This document shows positions 27,349-35,854 of a DNA stretch of 64,000 nucleotides, piece by piece (the first letter of the stretch is position 1; every line of letters starts with the position of its first letter). The notes under the pieces were generated by a model. The model saw only the letters and a program-made list of their open reading frames with translations. It did no database searches and had not been told where the DNA came from. Both the position numbers and the translations under genes were made by a program. Source of the DNA: Allobosea sp. OK403 (GTDB lineage Bacteria; Pseudomonadota; Alphaproteobacteria; Rhizobiales; Beijerinckiaceae); NCBI RefSeq assembly GCF_900113835.1, contig NZ_FOQV01000012.1:62001-126000 (forward strand). The letters run 5' to 3'.

Positions 27349-28227
27349 TCAGTCGAGCGGGCCCGTGTTGTCGCCGACATGGCCGGTGAAGCGGCCATAG
27401 AGCTCCGCCATCCGGTTCAGCCGCTGCTCGACCTGCGGGCCGAGCTCGACGAAGACGGCGTTGATCATGAGGTTGCTCAGGCTCGCCATCTGGGCGGTCG
27501 AGTCCCAGAACAGGTTGAACTCTGTCGAGACCACCAGCATCTCGTCGACCAGCCCGCGCCCCCAGTCGCAGAAGGAATCGGTGACGAGCGTGGTGGCGAT
27601 GCCGGCGGCCTTGGCTTCCCGCGCCAGCACTTTTGCCATGCGCGAATAGCGCCGCGCCTCGAAGATCACCAGGCAGCGCCCGGGCTCGTCCGGCAGCAGC
27701 AGCTCGGAGAAATTGCCGGCGGCGAGGTCGACCAGATGCACGCCGTCGCGCAGATACTGGAGCTGGTTGGCGAGGTATTGCGCCAGCCCGCGCTCGGTCT
27801 GGAAGCCGGTGATGTAGACTGTGGGCGCGCTGGCGAGCCGGCGCGCCACGCGCTTCCACTCCTCGCTCTGGGCGAGCTCGTAGAGCCTGACGAGGCCGGC
27901 GATCTCGAGCTCGAGGCTGCGCGCCAGCTGGTCGTCGCCAGCACGGCTGCGCTGCTGGAAATCGCGCAGCCGGTCGCTGATCAGCCAGGGGCTGTCGCCG
28001 ATCTCATCGGCCAGGCTCGCCTTGAGATCCTTCAGGCTCCTGTAGCCGAGCGTCCGGCAGAAGCGCCCGACCGTCGGCTCGCTCAACGAAACCTTCTCGG
28101 CCAGGCTCGCCGCCGTCTCGAAGGGCAGGCTCGGCATCCGCGCCAGCATGTAGCTCGCCAGCGCCTTGTCGGCGCGGGAGCCGCTGGCGAGGCAGGCCTG
28201 CAATCTCTGGCGGAGTGTCTGCGACAT
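27349..28227 (-). CDS. MurR/RpiR family transcriptional regulator
   Basis: 292 residues: an N-terminal helix-turn-helix of the RpiR type (about 1-80; FETAASLAEKVSLSEPTVGRFCRTLGYRSLKDLKASL) and a C-terminal SIS domain (about 125-260; VYITGFQTERGLAQYLANQL, CLVIFEARRYSRMAKVLAREA). SIS domains bind sugar phosphates or related ligands. It is the first gene of the minus-strand cluster with the Dpp-type importer and M81 peptidase, and divergent from the DadA-like oxidase. It probably controls both. Confidence 0.92.
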   Translation of the reverse strand: MSQTLRQRLQACLASGSRADKALASYMLARMPSLPFETAASLAEKVSLSEPTVGRFCRTLGYRSLKDLKASLADEIGDSPWLISDRLRDFQQRSRAGDDQLARSLELEIAGLVRLYELAQSEEWKRVARRLASAPTVYITGFQTERGLAQYLANQLQYLRDGVHLVDLAAGNFSELLLPDEPGRCLVIFEARRYSRMAKVLAREAKAAGIATTLVTDSFCDWGRGLVDEMLVVSTEFNLFWDSTAQMASLSNLMINAVFVELGPQVEQRLNRMAELYGRFTGHVGDNTGPLD

Positions 28228-28390
28228 CGGAACTCCCGGCGATGTCTTAATGAAGAAATTTTTCTATCACGCTGTCAAAGGATTTTTATTTTCTTGCAAA
28301 TCATGGCGGTTTGAGGCTCGTCTGGGGTCATGCCACAGGCAGCGATGCCCGCGGCGGCTATGCCCAAGCCGCTGCTGATTGTCGGGGCGA

Positions 28391-29746
28391 ATGGAGACGG
28401 GTCTGACCGGCGCGATGACGACTGCAACAGGACTGGCCCAGACAGAGCAGGCCGAAACCGGACAGGCCCAGCCACGCCAAGCCGGCTCGCGACAGGCGCA
28501 GGCACGGCAAGTCGACGTGATCGTGCTCGGGGCCGGCATCATCGGCGTCAGCGCGGCCCTGCATCTGCAGGAGCGCGGCCGCAGCGTCCTGCTGGTCGAT
28601 CGCGGTGAACCGGGAGGCGAAACCAGCCATGGCAATGCCGGGCTGATCGAGCGCTCCTCCGTCGTGCCCTACGCCTTCCCGCGCGATCTCGCGACGCTTG
28701 CCGCCTTCGCCTCGAACCGCTCCATCGCCGTGCGCTACCGGCCGGCGACGCTCTTGCGGATGGCGCCGTGGCTGGCGCGCTACTGGTGGAATTCGGCGCC
28801 CGGCCGGCTCGAGCGGCAGGGCCGTGCCATCCTGCCGCTGATCGAACGCTGCATCGACGAGCACCGGCGCTGGACGGCGGCCGCCGGCACGCAGGCGCTG
28901 ATGCGCGGGGAGGGCTGGATCGAGCTCTACCGCAGCCCGCGCGCGCTCGGGCAGGCGGTTTCCGCCGCGGCGGGCTTGCACGGCTATGGACTCACCTATG
29001 ACGTGCTGGACCCTGAGACCCTGCGCGCCCTGGAGCCCGCCTTGCTGCCCGGCACAGCGACCGGCGCCTTGCACTGGCGCGACCCCGTCACCGTCAGCGA
29101 TCCCGGCGCGGTGACGCGCGCCTATGCCGGCTTGTTCGCCGCACGCGGCGGCACGCTGGTGCAGGCGGACGCGCTGGAGCTGCGCCAGGAGGGTGCGCAA
29201 TGGCGCCTGCCGACCGCGGCCGGAGACTGGCGGGCGGCGGAGGTCGTCGTCGCGCTCGGGCCCTGGTCGGGCGATCTCTACGAGCGTTTCGGCTATCGCT
29301 TCCCGCTCGCCTTCAAGCGCGGCTACCACATGCATTACGCGGCCGTGAACGAGGCTGTGCCGCAGCATCCGCTTTGTGATGCGCAGGCCGGTTTCGTGCT
29401 GAGCGCGATGCAGCGCGGCATTCGCCTGACCACCGGCATCGAGCTTGCCGGCCGCGACGAGCCCTCGGATAGCTGGCAGCTCGACCAGGCGGAAACGGTC
29501 GCGCGGCGGATCATGCCGCTGGGCCAGCGACTGGATGCGCAGCCCTGGCGCGGCGCGCGGCCCTGCCTGCCCGACATGCTGCCTGTCATCGGCCCGGCTT
29601 CCCGCCATCGCGGCCTGTGGTTCGCCTTCGGCCACGCCCATCACGGCTTCACCCTGGGGCCAGCCACCGGGCGGCTCCTGGCGGAAGCGATGACAGGCGC
29701 ACCGGCCTTCTGCGACCTCAAGCCCTTCGCGGCTGATCGCTTCTAG
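28391..29746 (+). CDS. FAD-dependent oxidoreductase, DadA/D-amino-acid dehydrogenase type
   Basis: 451 residues from the ATG at 28391; an in-frame TTG at 28379 and an ATG at 28415 are alternatives. A non-conserved Ala/Gln-rich head of about 40 residues precedes the dinucleotide motif VIVLGAGIIGVSAALHLQERG. Also present are the DAO-type segment GNAGLIERSSVVPYAFP and the C-terminal FAD-contact region LWFAFGHAHHGFTLGPATGRLLAE. It would oxidise an amino acid or sarcosine-like amine and pass electrons to the respiratory chain. It is divergent from RpiR and next to the peptide importer and M81 peptidase, so it could oxidise residues released there. Confidence 0.9.
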   Translation: METGLTGAMTTATGLAQTEQAETGQAQPRQAGSRQAQARQVDVIVLGAGIIGVSAALHLQERGRSVLLVDRGEPGGETSHGNAGLIERSSVVPYAFPRDLATLAAFASNRSIAVRYRPATLLRMAPWLARYWWNSAPGRLERQGRAILPLIERCIDEHRRWTAAAGTQALMRGEGWIELYRSPRALGQAVSAAAGLHGYGLTYDVLDPETLRALEPALLPGTATGALHWRDPVTVSDPGAVTRAYAGLFAARGGTLVQADALELRQEGAQWRLPTAAGDWRAAEVVVALGPWSGDLYERFGYRFPLAFKRGYHMHYAAVNEAVPQHPLCDAQAGFVLSAMQRGIRLTTGIELAGRDEPSDSWQLDQAETVARRIMPLGQRLDAQPWRGARPCLPDMLPVIGPASRHRGLWFAFGHAHHGFTLGPATGRLLAEAMTGAPAFCDLKPFAADRF

Positions 29747-30046
29747 GGGATCGGTCCAGGCGCGGACCGGCCCGACGCTGAAAGCGGGCGACGGCAGCAC
29801 GGGCAGAGCATCTGTCTTGAACGCCGAGAGAATGCCTGTTCCCGCCCCAACGGGAGCGCCGCTTGGGCGGCGTGAACCCGATGCCGGACTTTGCTCTGCA
29901 CATAGTTCGGCTCTGCAAGGAGCTCGGCCATGAGGTTCCAGGTGCCAGCCTGACGCGGTACGTAACGGAGATGGGCGCGTCATAGAGGCATGATGCCTGC
30001 CGGCTGCCTTGAGCGCCCGGGAGAAGGGCAGGGCGCCCGGCTCTCG
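29747..30046. other. Intergenic stretch without a recognisable gene
   Basis: 300 bp between the convergent 3' ends of the DadA-like and HxlR genes. No family-like frame, strong hairpin or T-run is evident. A GCGCCCGG direct repeat occurs near 30014 and 30034. Confidence 0.45.
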
Positions 30047-30421
30047 TCAGCGCCGCTTGCGGCCCCTCATGGTCGGTCGCTCCGGCACGGTTTGGCCGTG
30101 CTCCTGCCACCAGGCCGTCAACGCCTCGATCGTCGGGCCGAGCCCTCGCGCTTTGGGGGTGATCTCATACTCGACCTTGGGCGGGACTTGCGCGAACACC
30201 GTGCGTGAGACCAGACCGTCGGCTTCGAGCTCGCGCAGCTGCGCCGTCAGCATGTGCTGGGTGATGCCGGGGATCGCCTTGCGCAGCTCCCCGAAGCGGT
30301 AGGTGCGCTGGTGGAGAAGCCACATGATCTCCAGCTTCCACTTGCCCGAGAGCAGCGCGAAGGCCCGGCGCATCTCGTCCTGCATGGTGAAGTCGCCATT
30401 GGCCATGGTCAGGTTTTCCAT
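30047..30421 (-). CDS. HxlR family transcriptional regulator
   Basis: 124 residues, a single winged helix. HxlR hallmarks are LLSGKWKLEIMWLLHQRTYRFGELRKAI, GITQHMLTAQLRELEADGLVSR and VEYEITPKARGLGPTIEALTAWW. ATG 30421 or 30406 may be the start. It is divergent from the DoxX-like gene, with a 143-bp AT-rich gap holding both promoters, the typical HxlR/DoxX arrangement. Members often respond to electrophiles or oxidants. Confidence 0.93.
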   Translation of the reverse strand: MENLTMANGDFTMQDEMRRAFALLSGKWKLEIMWLLHQRTYRFGELRKAIPGITQHMLTAQLRELEADGLVSRTVFAQVPPKVEYEITPKARGLGPTIEALTAWWQEHGQTVPERPTMRGRKRR

Positions 30422-30564
30422 ACTAAGAGACAGTAATTCATCCTACTTGTGGAGATTAACATTGTCCGCAATTTTGCTTGTATCGACAAGCCGTTCGTTG
30501 ATTTGAGCTGCTCTACAGAAACATTTCGATTGGAGAATGCTGCCTTCGCAGCAGATGAGAACTC

Positions 30565-30993
30565 ATGTCCGCACAATACATCTATTGGGCAAGCACCGCA
30601 TTGCTGTTGCTCTTATATGCCTCGTCCGCATTCCTTTACCTGACCAAGGGCGCCTGGGTCCGCGAGGCCCTGGCGGGGCTTGGATATCCCGCTTATCTCG
30701 TCCAGCTCATGATCGTCGTGAAGATCCTGGGGCCGATCGCGATCCTCTGGCGTCTAAGCCCGTTTCTGAGCGATCTCGCCTATGCCGGCATGCTCTATCA
30801 CCTGCTGCTCTCGGGCCTGGCCCATCTTGGCGTGCGCAAGCCACTGGCGGCAGTGCCGGCGGTCGTGGGCCTCATGCTCCTGGCCGCATCGTTCTACACC
30901 CAGAACGCCGCCCGCGAGACCCCGTCGCCCTATGCACCGATGCGGTTCGAGCGTTCGGCGGCACATGGCCACGCAACCGAACGGGCGTCGTGA
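30565..30993 (+). CDS. DoxX-like membrane protein
   Basis: 142 residues with four hydrophobic segments (about 5-25, 44-64, 72-90 and 94-112): IYWASTALLLLLYASSAFLY, YLVQLMIVVKILGPIAIL, LAYAGMLYHLLLSGLAH and VPAVVGLMLLAASFY, as in DoxX_2 proteins. It is divergent from its likely regulator HxlR. Its stop codon TGA (30991-30993) overlaps the ATG of a truncated SDR gene. Confidence 0.88.
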   Translation: MSAQYIYWASTALLLLLYASSAFLYLTKGAWVREALAGLGYPAYLVQLMIVVKILGPIAILWRLSPFLSDLAYAGMLYHLLLSGLAHLGVRKPLAAVPAVVGLMLLAASFYTQNAARETPSPYAPMRFERSAAHGHATERAS

Positions 30994-31229
30994 TGGCTCG
31001 CCTGAGCGGAGCGGTCGTCATCGTCAGCGGCGCGGGCCGCGACATTGGCTCTTCACATGCGGGGGGTCTGCTGTCCCGGAGCTCATTCGCAAACACGTCG
31101 ATGGAGGCAGATGCACGGACGGAGCAGTGGCTGCGCCCCTTGCAGGCCGGCGAAGCGTCGGACAGCACGGACAATCAGAAAGCTGCGAGTGCGACCACGC
31201 CCGCCATCATGTCAGGAACTGAGTGCTGA
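30993..31229 (+). pseudogene. 5' remnant of a short-chain dehydrogenase/reductase gene
   Basis: The ATG overlaps the DoxX stop (TGATG). The first 25 or so residues (MARLSGAVVIVSGAGRDIGS) form an SDR first strand plus a degenerate G-x-x-x-G-x-G nucleotide loop. After about residue 28 the sequence no longer resembles an SDR, and the frame ends at 31229 after 78 codons. This is a truncated gene left from a DoxX-SDR operon. Confidence 0.6.
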
Positions 31230-31550
31230 CCTGCTCACCGGGCGGTGACGAAGCGTGCCCACCTCCTCATCGCTGATCGGTGTCAAAGGCGGATCGAAGG
31301 CCTCGCGCAGGCGCATGACAAGCGATTGTGCCCATAGCGCATTCCAGACAAGACCACCGTGATCATCCGCCCGCTCGTAGCATCCTTGCTGCCGCGAACG
31401 CGCCGGAAGCGGTCAAGAGCGCCATCGCCTTCGGCGGTCGGCACGCCTTCATCGCCAGCCGCGCCGCGGCCGGCCTTGTCGCTCTTCTCCTTGCCGCCGC
31501 CGCGCGCGATCGCTTTGACAGTATCCTATCCAGGGGGATACGATGCGGCG
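31230..31550. other. Intergenic stretch before the metal-sensor gene
   Basis: About 320 bp. Only the promoter/operator at its right end is recognisable. The open frame running into the sensor gene from 31359 has no family-like sequence before 31551. Confidence 0.45.
31515..31541 (+). promoter_or_regulatory. Promoter with embedded RcnR/CsoR-type operator
   Basis: TTGACA (31515-31520) forms a perfect -35. Directly after it, GTATCC (31521-31526) and GGATAC (31536-31541) make an inverted repeat around a G-run, the kind of A/T-flanked G-tract bound by RcnR/CsoR repressors. A weak -10 (GATACGAT) overlaps the right arm. The start codon of the sensor at 31551 leaves a very short leader. Metal-released autorepression is the obvious reading. 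Confidence 0.65.
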
Positions 31551-31829
31551 ATGTCAGAACCGCATATCCACGCCAGCCATCCCGACATCGCCACGCGGCT
31601 GAAGCGGGCCGAAGGCGAGCTGCGCAAGCTCATCGAGATGACCGAGGCGGGGTGCAACTGCCTCGACATCGCCCAGCAGCTGCAGGTGGTCGAAAGCGCC
31701 GTCGGTGGCGCCAAGAGGACGCTGGTCCAGGACCATCTTGACCACTGCCTCGAGCATGCCGCCGGCACGCTGTCGCGTGATCAGCGCCAGTCGATCGATG
31801 CGTTCAAGGCCATCACCAAATATCTCTGA
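31551..31829 (+). CDS. RcnR/CsoR/FrmR-family metal-sensing repressor
   Basis: 92 residues, all-helical family: HPDIATRLKRAEGELRKLI and then CLDIAQQLQVVESAVGGAKRTLV. Potential ligands are H5/H7 at the N-terminus, C35 (with C37), H62, H65 and C66. This resembles RcnR (His near the N-terminus, Cys35, His60, His64) more than copper-sensing CsoR. The start at 31551 is chosen from the family N-terminus and operator spacing. It is 42 bp upstream of an NreB-like exporter, so nickel or cobalt is the likely effector. Confidence 0.9.
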   Translation: MSEPHIHASHPDIATRLKRAEGELRKLIEMTEAGCNCLDIAQQLQVVESAVGGAKRTLVQDHLDHCLEHAAGTLSRDQRQSIDAFKAITKYL

Positions 31830-31871
31830 CCCCGCAGCATTCCCGACCCGCTATCAGGCAAGATTGATCTC

Positions 31872-33242
31872 ATGCTCGCCGTTCTGGCCAACCGCACATA
31901 TGGTCGCCTCTTTCTCGCGCAGATCATCGCGCTGCTCGGTACAGGGCTGCTGACGGTCGCGCTCGGGCTGCTCGCCTTCAACCTCGCCGGCGACAAGGCG
32001 GGCACGGTTCTGGGCACCGCGCTGGCGATCAAGATGGTCGCCTACGTCACCGTCGCGCCGGTTGTGGGGGCTTTTGCGGCTCAGCTACCGCGCAAGGCCT
32101 TCCTGATCGCGATGGACCTGGTCCGGGCGGCCATTGCCCTGCTGCTGCCCTTCATCACCGAGATCTGGCAGATCTACGTCCTGATCTTTCTGCTGCAGTC
32201 GGCTTCGGCCGCCTTCACGCCGACCTTCCAGGCGACCATCCCCGACGTGCTGCCCGACGAGAACGACTACACCAAGGCGCTCTCCCTCTCCCGGCTGTCC
32301 TATGATCTGGAGAGCCTGACCAGTCCGATGCTGGCAGCCGCGCTGCTGACGCTGATCAACTATCATTGGCTGTTCTCCGGCACGGTCGTGGGGTTCCTCG
32401 CCTCGGCTGCGCTCGTGCTCTCGGTGACGCTGCCGGTTTCGCCGGCGACGGCACGGGCGGGCGGCATCTACGACAAGACCACGCGCGGCATGCGGATCTA
32501 TCTGGCCACGCCGCGCCTGCGTGGCCTGCTCGCGCTCAACATGGCCGCCGCCACCGGCGGCGCGATGGTGATCGTCAACACGGTCGTGTTCGTGAAGGGG
32601 CGCCTCGGGCTCGGCGACGGCCAGGTCGCGCTCGCGCTGGCCTGCTTCGGCGGCGGTTCGATGATCGCTGCGCTGGCCCTGCCGCACCTGCTGGAGAAGC
32701 TTGCCGATCGACGGGTCATGTTCACGGCCGCGATCTATCTCGGCTGCGTGCTGCTGATCGCGGCCGCATTCCTGTTCGCGGTCGATGGCATCGGCATCTC
32801 GGCCGCAACGACAGCTGCGAGCGCCGGCCTCTGGCCGGGGCTGCTGGCGACATGGCTCTTGCTCGGCCTGGGCTATTCGGCTGTCCAGACGCCCTCCGGC
32901 AGGCTGCTCCGCCGCTCCGCCCACGCCGCCGATCGTCCGGCCGTCTTCGCCGCCCAGTTCGCATTATCCCATGCCTGCTGGCTGATCACCTATCCTCTGG
33001 CTGGATGGCTCGGCGCGGCATTGCCCGTCTCCCTGACCTTCGGCCTCTTCGCGCTGCTCACGCTGGTCTCGGTGGTCGTCGCCAGGCGTGTCTGGCCGTC
33101 CGATGAAATCGGCGACATCGCCCACAGCCATGACGACCTGCCCGCCGACCATCCCCACCTCGCAGGCATCGACGACAACGGCCACGCCCATGCCTTCGTC
33201 ATCGACGATCTTCACGAGGAGTGGCCGGAGCGGACGGGCTGA
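31872..33242 (+). CDS. MFS exporter with His-rich tail, NreB-like nickel/cobalt efflux
   Basis: 456 residues with about 12 membrane helices: LANRTYGRLFLAQIIALLGTG at the N-terminus, LQSASAAFTPTFQATIPDVLP in helices 4-5. The last 40 residues are rich in His and acidic residues (IAHSHDDLPADHPHLAG, DDNGHAHAF), the kind of cytosolic metal-binding tail described for NreB. Position directly behind an RcnR-like repressor supports metal export. Nickel versus cobalt cannot be decided from sequence. Confidence 0.85.
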   Translation: MLAVLANRTYGRLFLAQIIALLGTGLLTVALGLLAFNLAGDKAGTVLGTALAIKMVAYVTVAPVVGAFAAQLPRKAFLIAMDLVRAAIALLLPFITEIWQIYVLIFLLQSASAAFTPTFQATIPDVLPDENDYTKALSLSRLSYDLESLTSPMLAAALLTLINYHWLFSGTVVGFLASAALVLSVTLPVSPATARAGGIYDKTTRGMRIYLATPRLRGLLALNMAAATGGAMVIVNTVVFVKGRLGLGDGQVALALACFGGGSMIAALALPHLLEKLADRRVMFTAAIYLGCVLLIAAAFLFAVDGIGISAATTAASAGLWPGLLATWLLLGLGYSAVQTPSGRLLRRSAHAADRPAVFAAQFALSHACWLITYPLAGWLGAALPVSLTFGLFALLTLVSVVVARRVWPSDEIGDIAHSHDDLPADHPHLAGIDDNGHAHAFVIDDLHEEWPERTG

Positions 33243-33298
33243 ACCTGGGTGCGGCCGTTGTCATGGACTGGGCGATAGGATCTCAGTGAGGCTACCCT

Positions 33299-33988
33299 TC
33301 ACCAGACCCGAAGGGCTCGCTCCGTCCTGTCGGCGAGTTGCGTGACGATATAGGCGATCACCATGTAGATCACCACGGCGATCAAGAAGGCTTCGAGGTA
33401 ATAGAAATTCAACGCAGCCGTCAGTTGCGATTGCGCAAATATATCGACGACCTCGATTGCGAAGCCAAGAGACAGTGCCTTCATGATCACCATGATCGAG
33501 CTGGCAAGGTCAGGTATTGCTGAGACGACTACTTGCGGGAACAGGATTCGCCGGAACAATTGGCTGTTTTTGTAGCCTAGTGAATGCGCGGCGTCTGACT
33601 GGCCCGTGTCAAAGGAGTTCAGGGCTCCCTTGACGATCTCCGCCTGGAACGCAGCCATGCAGGCGATCAGGGACACGACGAGGATGACCCAGTTGGATGT
33701 TGTGTGACCGTTGAGCGTCACCCCGACCAGTGAACCAAGGAACTGAATGACTGCGGGAAGACTATAATAGACGAGAAAGATCACGATGACCTTTGGGACG
33801 CCCTTGAAGACGACCTTGTAGGCCACGACGAATTCCCGCAGGACTGGTATCCGTCGATGCTCAACGAGCGCAAACAGGCCGCCTATGATCGTCGAGACGA
33901 CGAAGACGATGAGCGCCATGGCGAGTGTCACGGGCACGGCGCCGATGATATCCCGGAAATCGGGAAGCAGAACATCCATATCAAACAT
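33299..33988 (-). CDS. Polar amino-acid ABC transporter permease (HisM type)
   Basis: 229 residues from the ATG at 33988 (MFDMDVLLPDFRDIIGAVPV). His/Glu-type permease features are the N-terminal helix with AMALIVFVVSTIIGGLFALV, KGVPKVIVIFLVYY and the EAA-like loop HSLGYKNSQLFRRILFPQVV. Composition is less GC-rich than its surroundings. It ends the amino-acid ABC operon. A short inverted repeat (CCCTTC 33295, GAAGGG 33310) sits over its stop codon, convergent with the NreB gene. Confidence 0.92.
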   Translation of the reverse strand: MFDMDVLLPDFRDIIGAVPVTLAMALIVFVVSTIIGGLFALVEHRRIPVLREFVVAYKVVFKGVPKVIVIFLVYYSLPAVIQFLGSLVGVTLNGHTTSNWVILVVSLIACMAAFQAEIVKGALNSFDTGQSDAAHSLGYKNSQLFRRILFPQVVVSAIPDLASSIMVIMKALSLGFAIEVVDIFAQSQLTAALNFYYLEAFLIAVVIYMVIAYIVTQLADRTERALRVW

Positions 33989-34007
33989 AGTCTGATCGAC
34001 CTCTCTG

Positions 34008-34724
34008 TCAGGCGCTCGCCATGAGCGTGGTCTTGATCGGCGCCGCGTTCGGTACGTACATCGAGGAGCGACGCTCGAAGAAGCGTACGGCGAGCCACAC
34101 AATCAGGCACATTGCTGAATAGATAACCGCGAGAACAAGATACGTTTGAAATTGATATTGATTATAATCCCGCTCCATAATCAAATGTGCGGTCGCCATA
34201 ACGTCGGCCGCGCCTATATACATGACGAGGGCGACGTTATGGATCATATATATCAGTGAATTTCCGTATCCCGGCAGCGCGATGTGAATCGTTTGCGGGC
34301 CGACGACGCGGAAGATCTTCTGCCGAAAGCTGTATCCCAGGCTGTCGGCGGCGTCGTGCTGCCCGCGGTCTACGGCCAGATAGGCAGGCCGCATGACCTC
34401 CGACAGATAACCGCCATGGTAGAGGCTCAGCCCCAACATCGAAGCCGCCGTGGCCGACAGAAAATCCGGGACGCCGAACAGGCCTGCCAAGACGGGAAGC
34501 CCGTAGAACGCGACGAACAGCTGCAGGACGACGGGGACGCTACGTGCATATGACACGTAAAGGTCGGCCAGCTGACTGATCACGGGTACCCTGCGGACCC
34601 GGAATGTTGTCGCGACCAGAGCCAGGCAGAACCCGGCCAGCAGGGCCACGAACATGATGGCGAGCGTCAGCGGCAATGCCGAGAGGAGCTCGGGTATCAT
34701 TGCAGATATGTCCACAAGGCTCAC
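34008..34724 (-). CDS. Polar amino-acid ABC transporter permease (HisQ type)
   Basis: 238 residues. LTLAIMFVALLAGFCLALVA is the first helix. Then come YVSYARSVPVVLQLFVAFYG, the typical L-x-G-T-P-like loop in divergent form, and the EAA loop (ADSLGYSFRQKIFRVVGPQ). It pairs with the permease encoded 19 bp downstream. It is separated from the binding-protein gene by a 270-bp spacer filled with hairpin repeats. Confidence 0.93.
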   Translation of the reverse strand: MSLVDISAMIPELLSALPLTLAIMFVALLAGFCLALVATTFRVRRVPVISQLADLYVSYARSVPVVLQLFVAFYGLPVLAGLFGVPDFLSATAASMLGLSLYHGGYLSEVMRPAYLAVDRGQHDAADSLGYSFRQKIFRVVGPQTIHIALPGYGNSLIYMIHNVALVMYIGAADVMATAHLIMERDYNQYQFQTYLVLAVIYSAMCLIVWLAVRFFERRSSMYVPNAAPIKTTLMASA

Positions 34725-34782
34725 TTCGAAACACTCCCTCTCGCAATGTCCGGGCTTGATCGTGACCGTATGATGGTTCGCT

Positions 34783-34937
34783 TGAAGCGCCGGACCAAAA
34801 ACGGGAAACCGGTTTTCGGTGCGGCGCTTGATCTAGAGCATTTTCGAGCGAAGTGGACACCGGTTCGCGTGAAGAAAATGCGATAAAACAAATAGTTAGA
34901 GCATTTTTGCGATTCAGAGAAACGCGGAAGTGCTCTA
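34783..34937. repeat. Compound intergenic hairpin repeats inside the amino-acid ABC operon
   Basis: Two elements. At 34783-34829, AAGCGCCG and CGGCGCTT arms enclose AAACCGGTTT. At 34835-34937, AGAGCATTTTCGAGCGAAG is followed by GAAGAAAATGC, then further arms ending in GTGCTCT. The second shares its core with the repeats at 3686-3796. They lie between the binding-protein gene and the permease genes and could attenuate or stabilise parts of the operon mRNA. Confidence 0.75.
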
Positions 34938-34997
34938 GGCGACAGAGCATCGGAGCCGGTTACGTTCCGGCATCCGACGCTCTGCGTTGAGCATTCG

Positions 34998-35837
34998 CTA
35001 CTTCATGTAGACGACGATGTCCTCACCGAACCACTTCTGCGAGATCTTGCTCAGCGTGCCATCTTCCTTCAGCTCTTTGAGCGCCTTATCGATGTCGGAA
35101 AGTAAAGCCTGATTTTTATCGGCTTTGTGAATCAGCATGAAGGTGTTGTTGATGGTGATTGGATCGCTCGCCTTGATGTCGAGCTTCTGGTTGTCGATGA
35201 CTTCCTGCTGCCCGAGGTTCGATGGCAGGATCGCCGCGTCGTATTTCTTGTTCTGAATCTCGTTCAGGCGATTGGGGTAGGGGACACCGGCATTCGATGC
35301 CGTGATGTCGAGCTTGTAGCTCGGGTTGTCCGCCTGCCACTGGGTGACGAACCTGTAAGTCCCTCCGCCGGCCGTCAGGGGCACGACCTGCTTACCGACC
35401 AGATCCTTCAATGCGTTGATGTTGCTGTCCTTGCGGCTATAGATCTTCAGCAGACTGGCGCCCATCGGGTTTTCGGGAATGAGGAACTGCTTGCTGCGTG
35501 CCGGATTCTTGTAATAGCCGCCGGTCGAGATGTCGTACTTCCCGGTGACGAGGCCGGTCTCCTGCGCAATATCCGCGGCCCCTTCCATCTCGAACTTGTA
35601 CTGGGGCAGCTTTGCGTTGATCGCTTTCAGGACATCGGGCTCATATCCTTGCGGCTCGACGCCGATCGCGCCCCATGACAGGGGCTTCGACTCTGCCGAG
35701 GTCGCGATCTTGATCGTCCGGACTGGGCTGGCGGAGGTCTGAGCATAGCTCGCCCCAGCGGTTGAAAGAGCGATTGCCATGCCGCCAGCAACGGCCAAAC
35801 CGAATTGACGGCGCGAAAGTGATTTCATTGTAGACAT
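34998..35837 (-). CDS. Polar amino-acid ABC transporter substrate-binding protein
   Basis: 279 residues. The N-terminus has a twin-arginine signal (LSRRQFGLAVAGGMAIA) with cleavage near SYAQ. The SBP_bac_3 fold shows GYEPDVLKAINAKLPQYKFE, YDISTGGYYKNPARSKQF and the C-terminal LKELKEDGTLSKISQKWFG. An AAAGGA lies upstream of the ATG at 35837; a second ATG three codons later also fits. The substrate (an amino acid or opine) is not readable. Confidence 0.93.
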   Translation of the reverse strand: MSTMKSLSRRQFGLAVAGGMAIALSTAGASYAQTSASPVRTIKIATSAESKPLSWGAIGVEPQGYEPDVLKAINAKLPQYKFEMEGAADIAQETGLVTGKYDISTGGYYKNPARSKQFLIPENPMGASLLKIYSRKDSNINALKDLVGKQVVPLTAGGGTYRFVTQWQADNPSYKLDITASNAGVPYPNRLNEIQNKKYDAAILPSNLGQQEVIDNQKLDIKASDPITINNTFMLIHKADKNQALLSDIDKALKELKEDGTLSKISQKWFGEDIVVYMK

Positions 35838-35854
35838 TGTCTAGGAATCCTTTC

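Noticed and set aside
28358-29983. 541-codon minus-strand open frame
   Set aside because: Antisense to the DadA-like flavoprotein gene, which has a clear dinucleotide motif.
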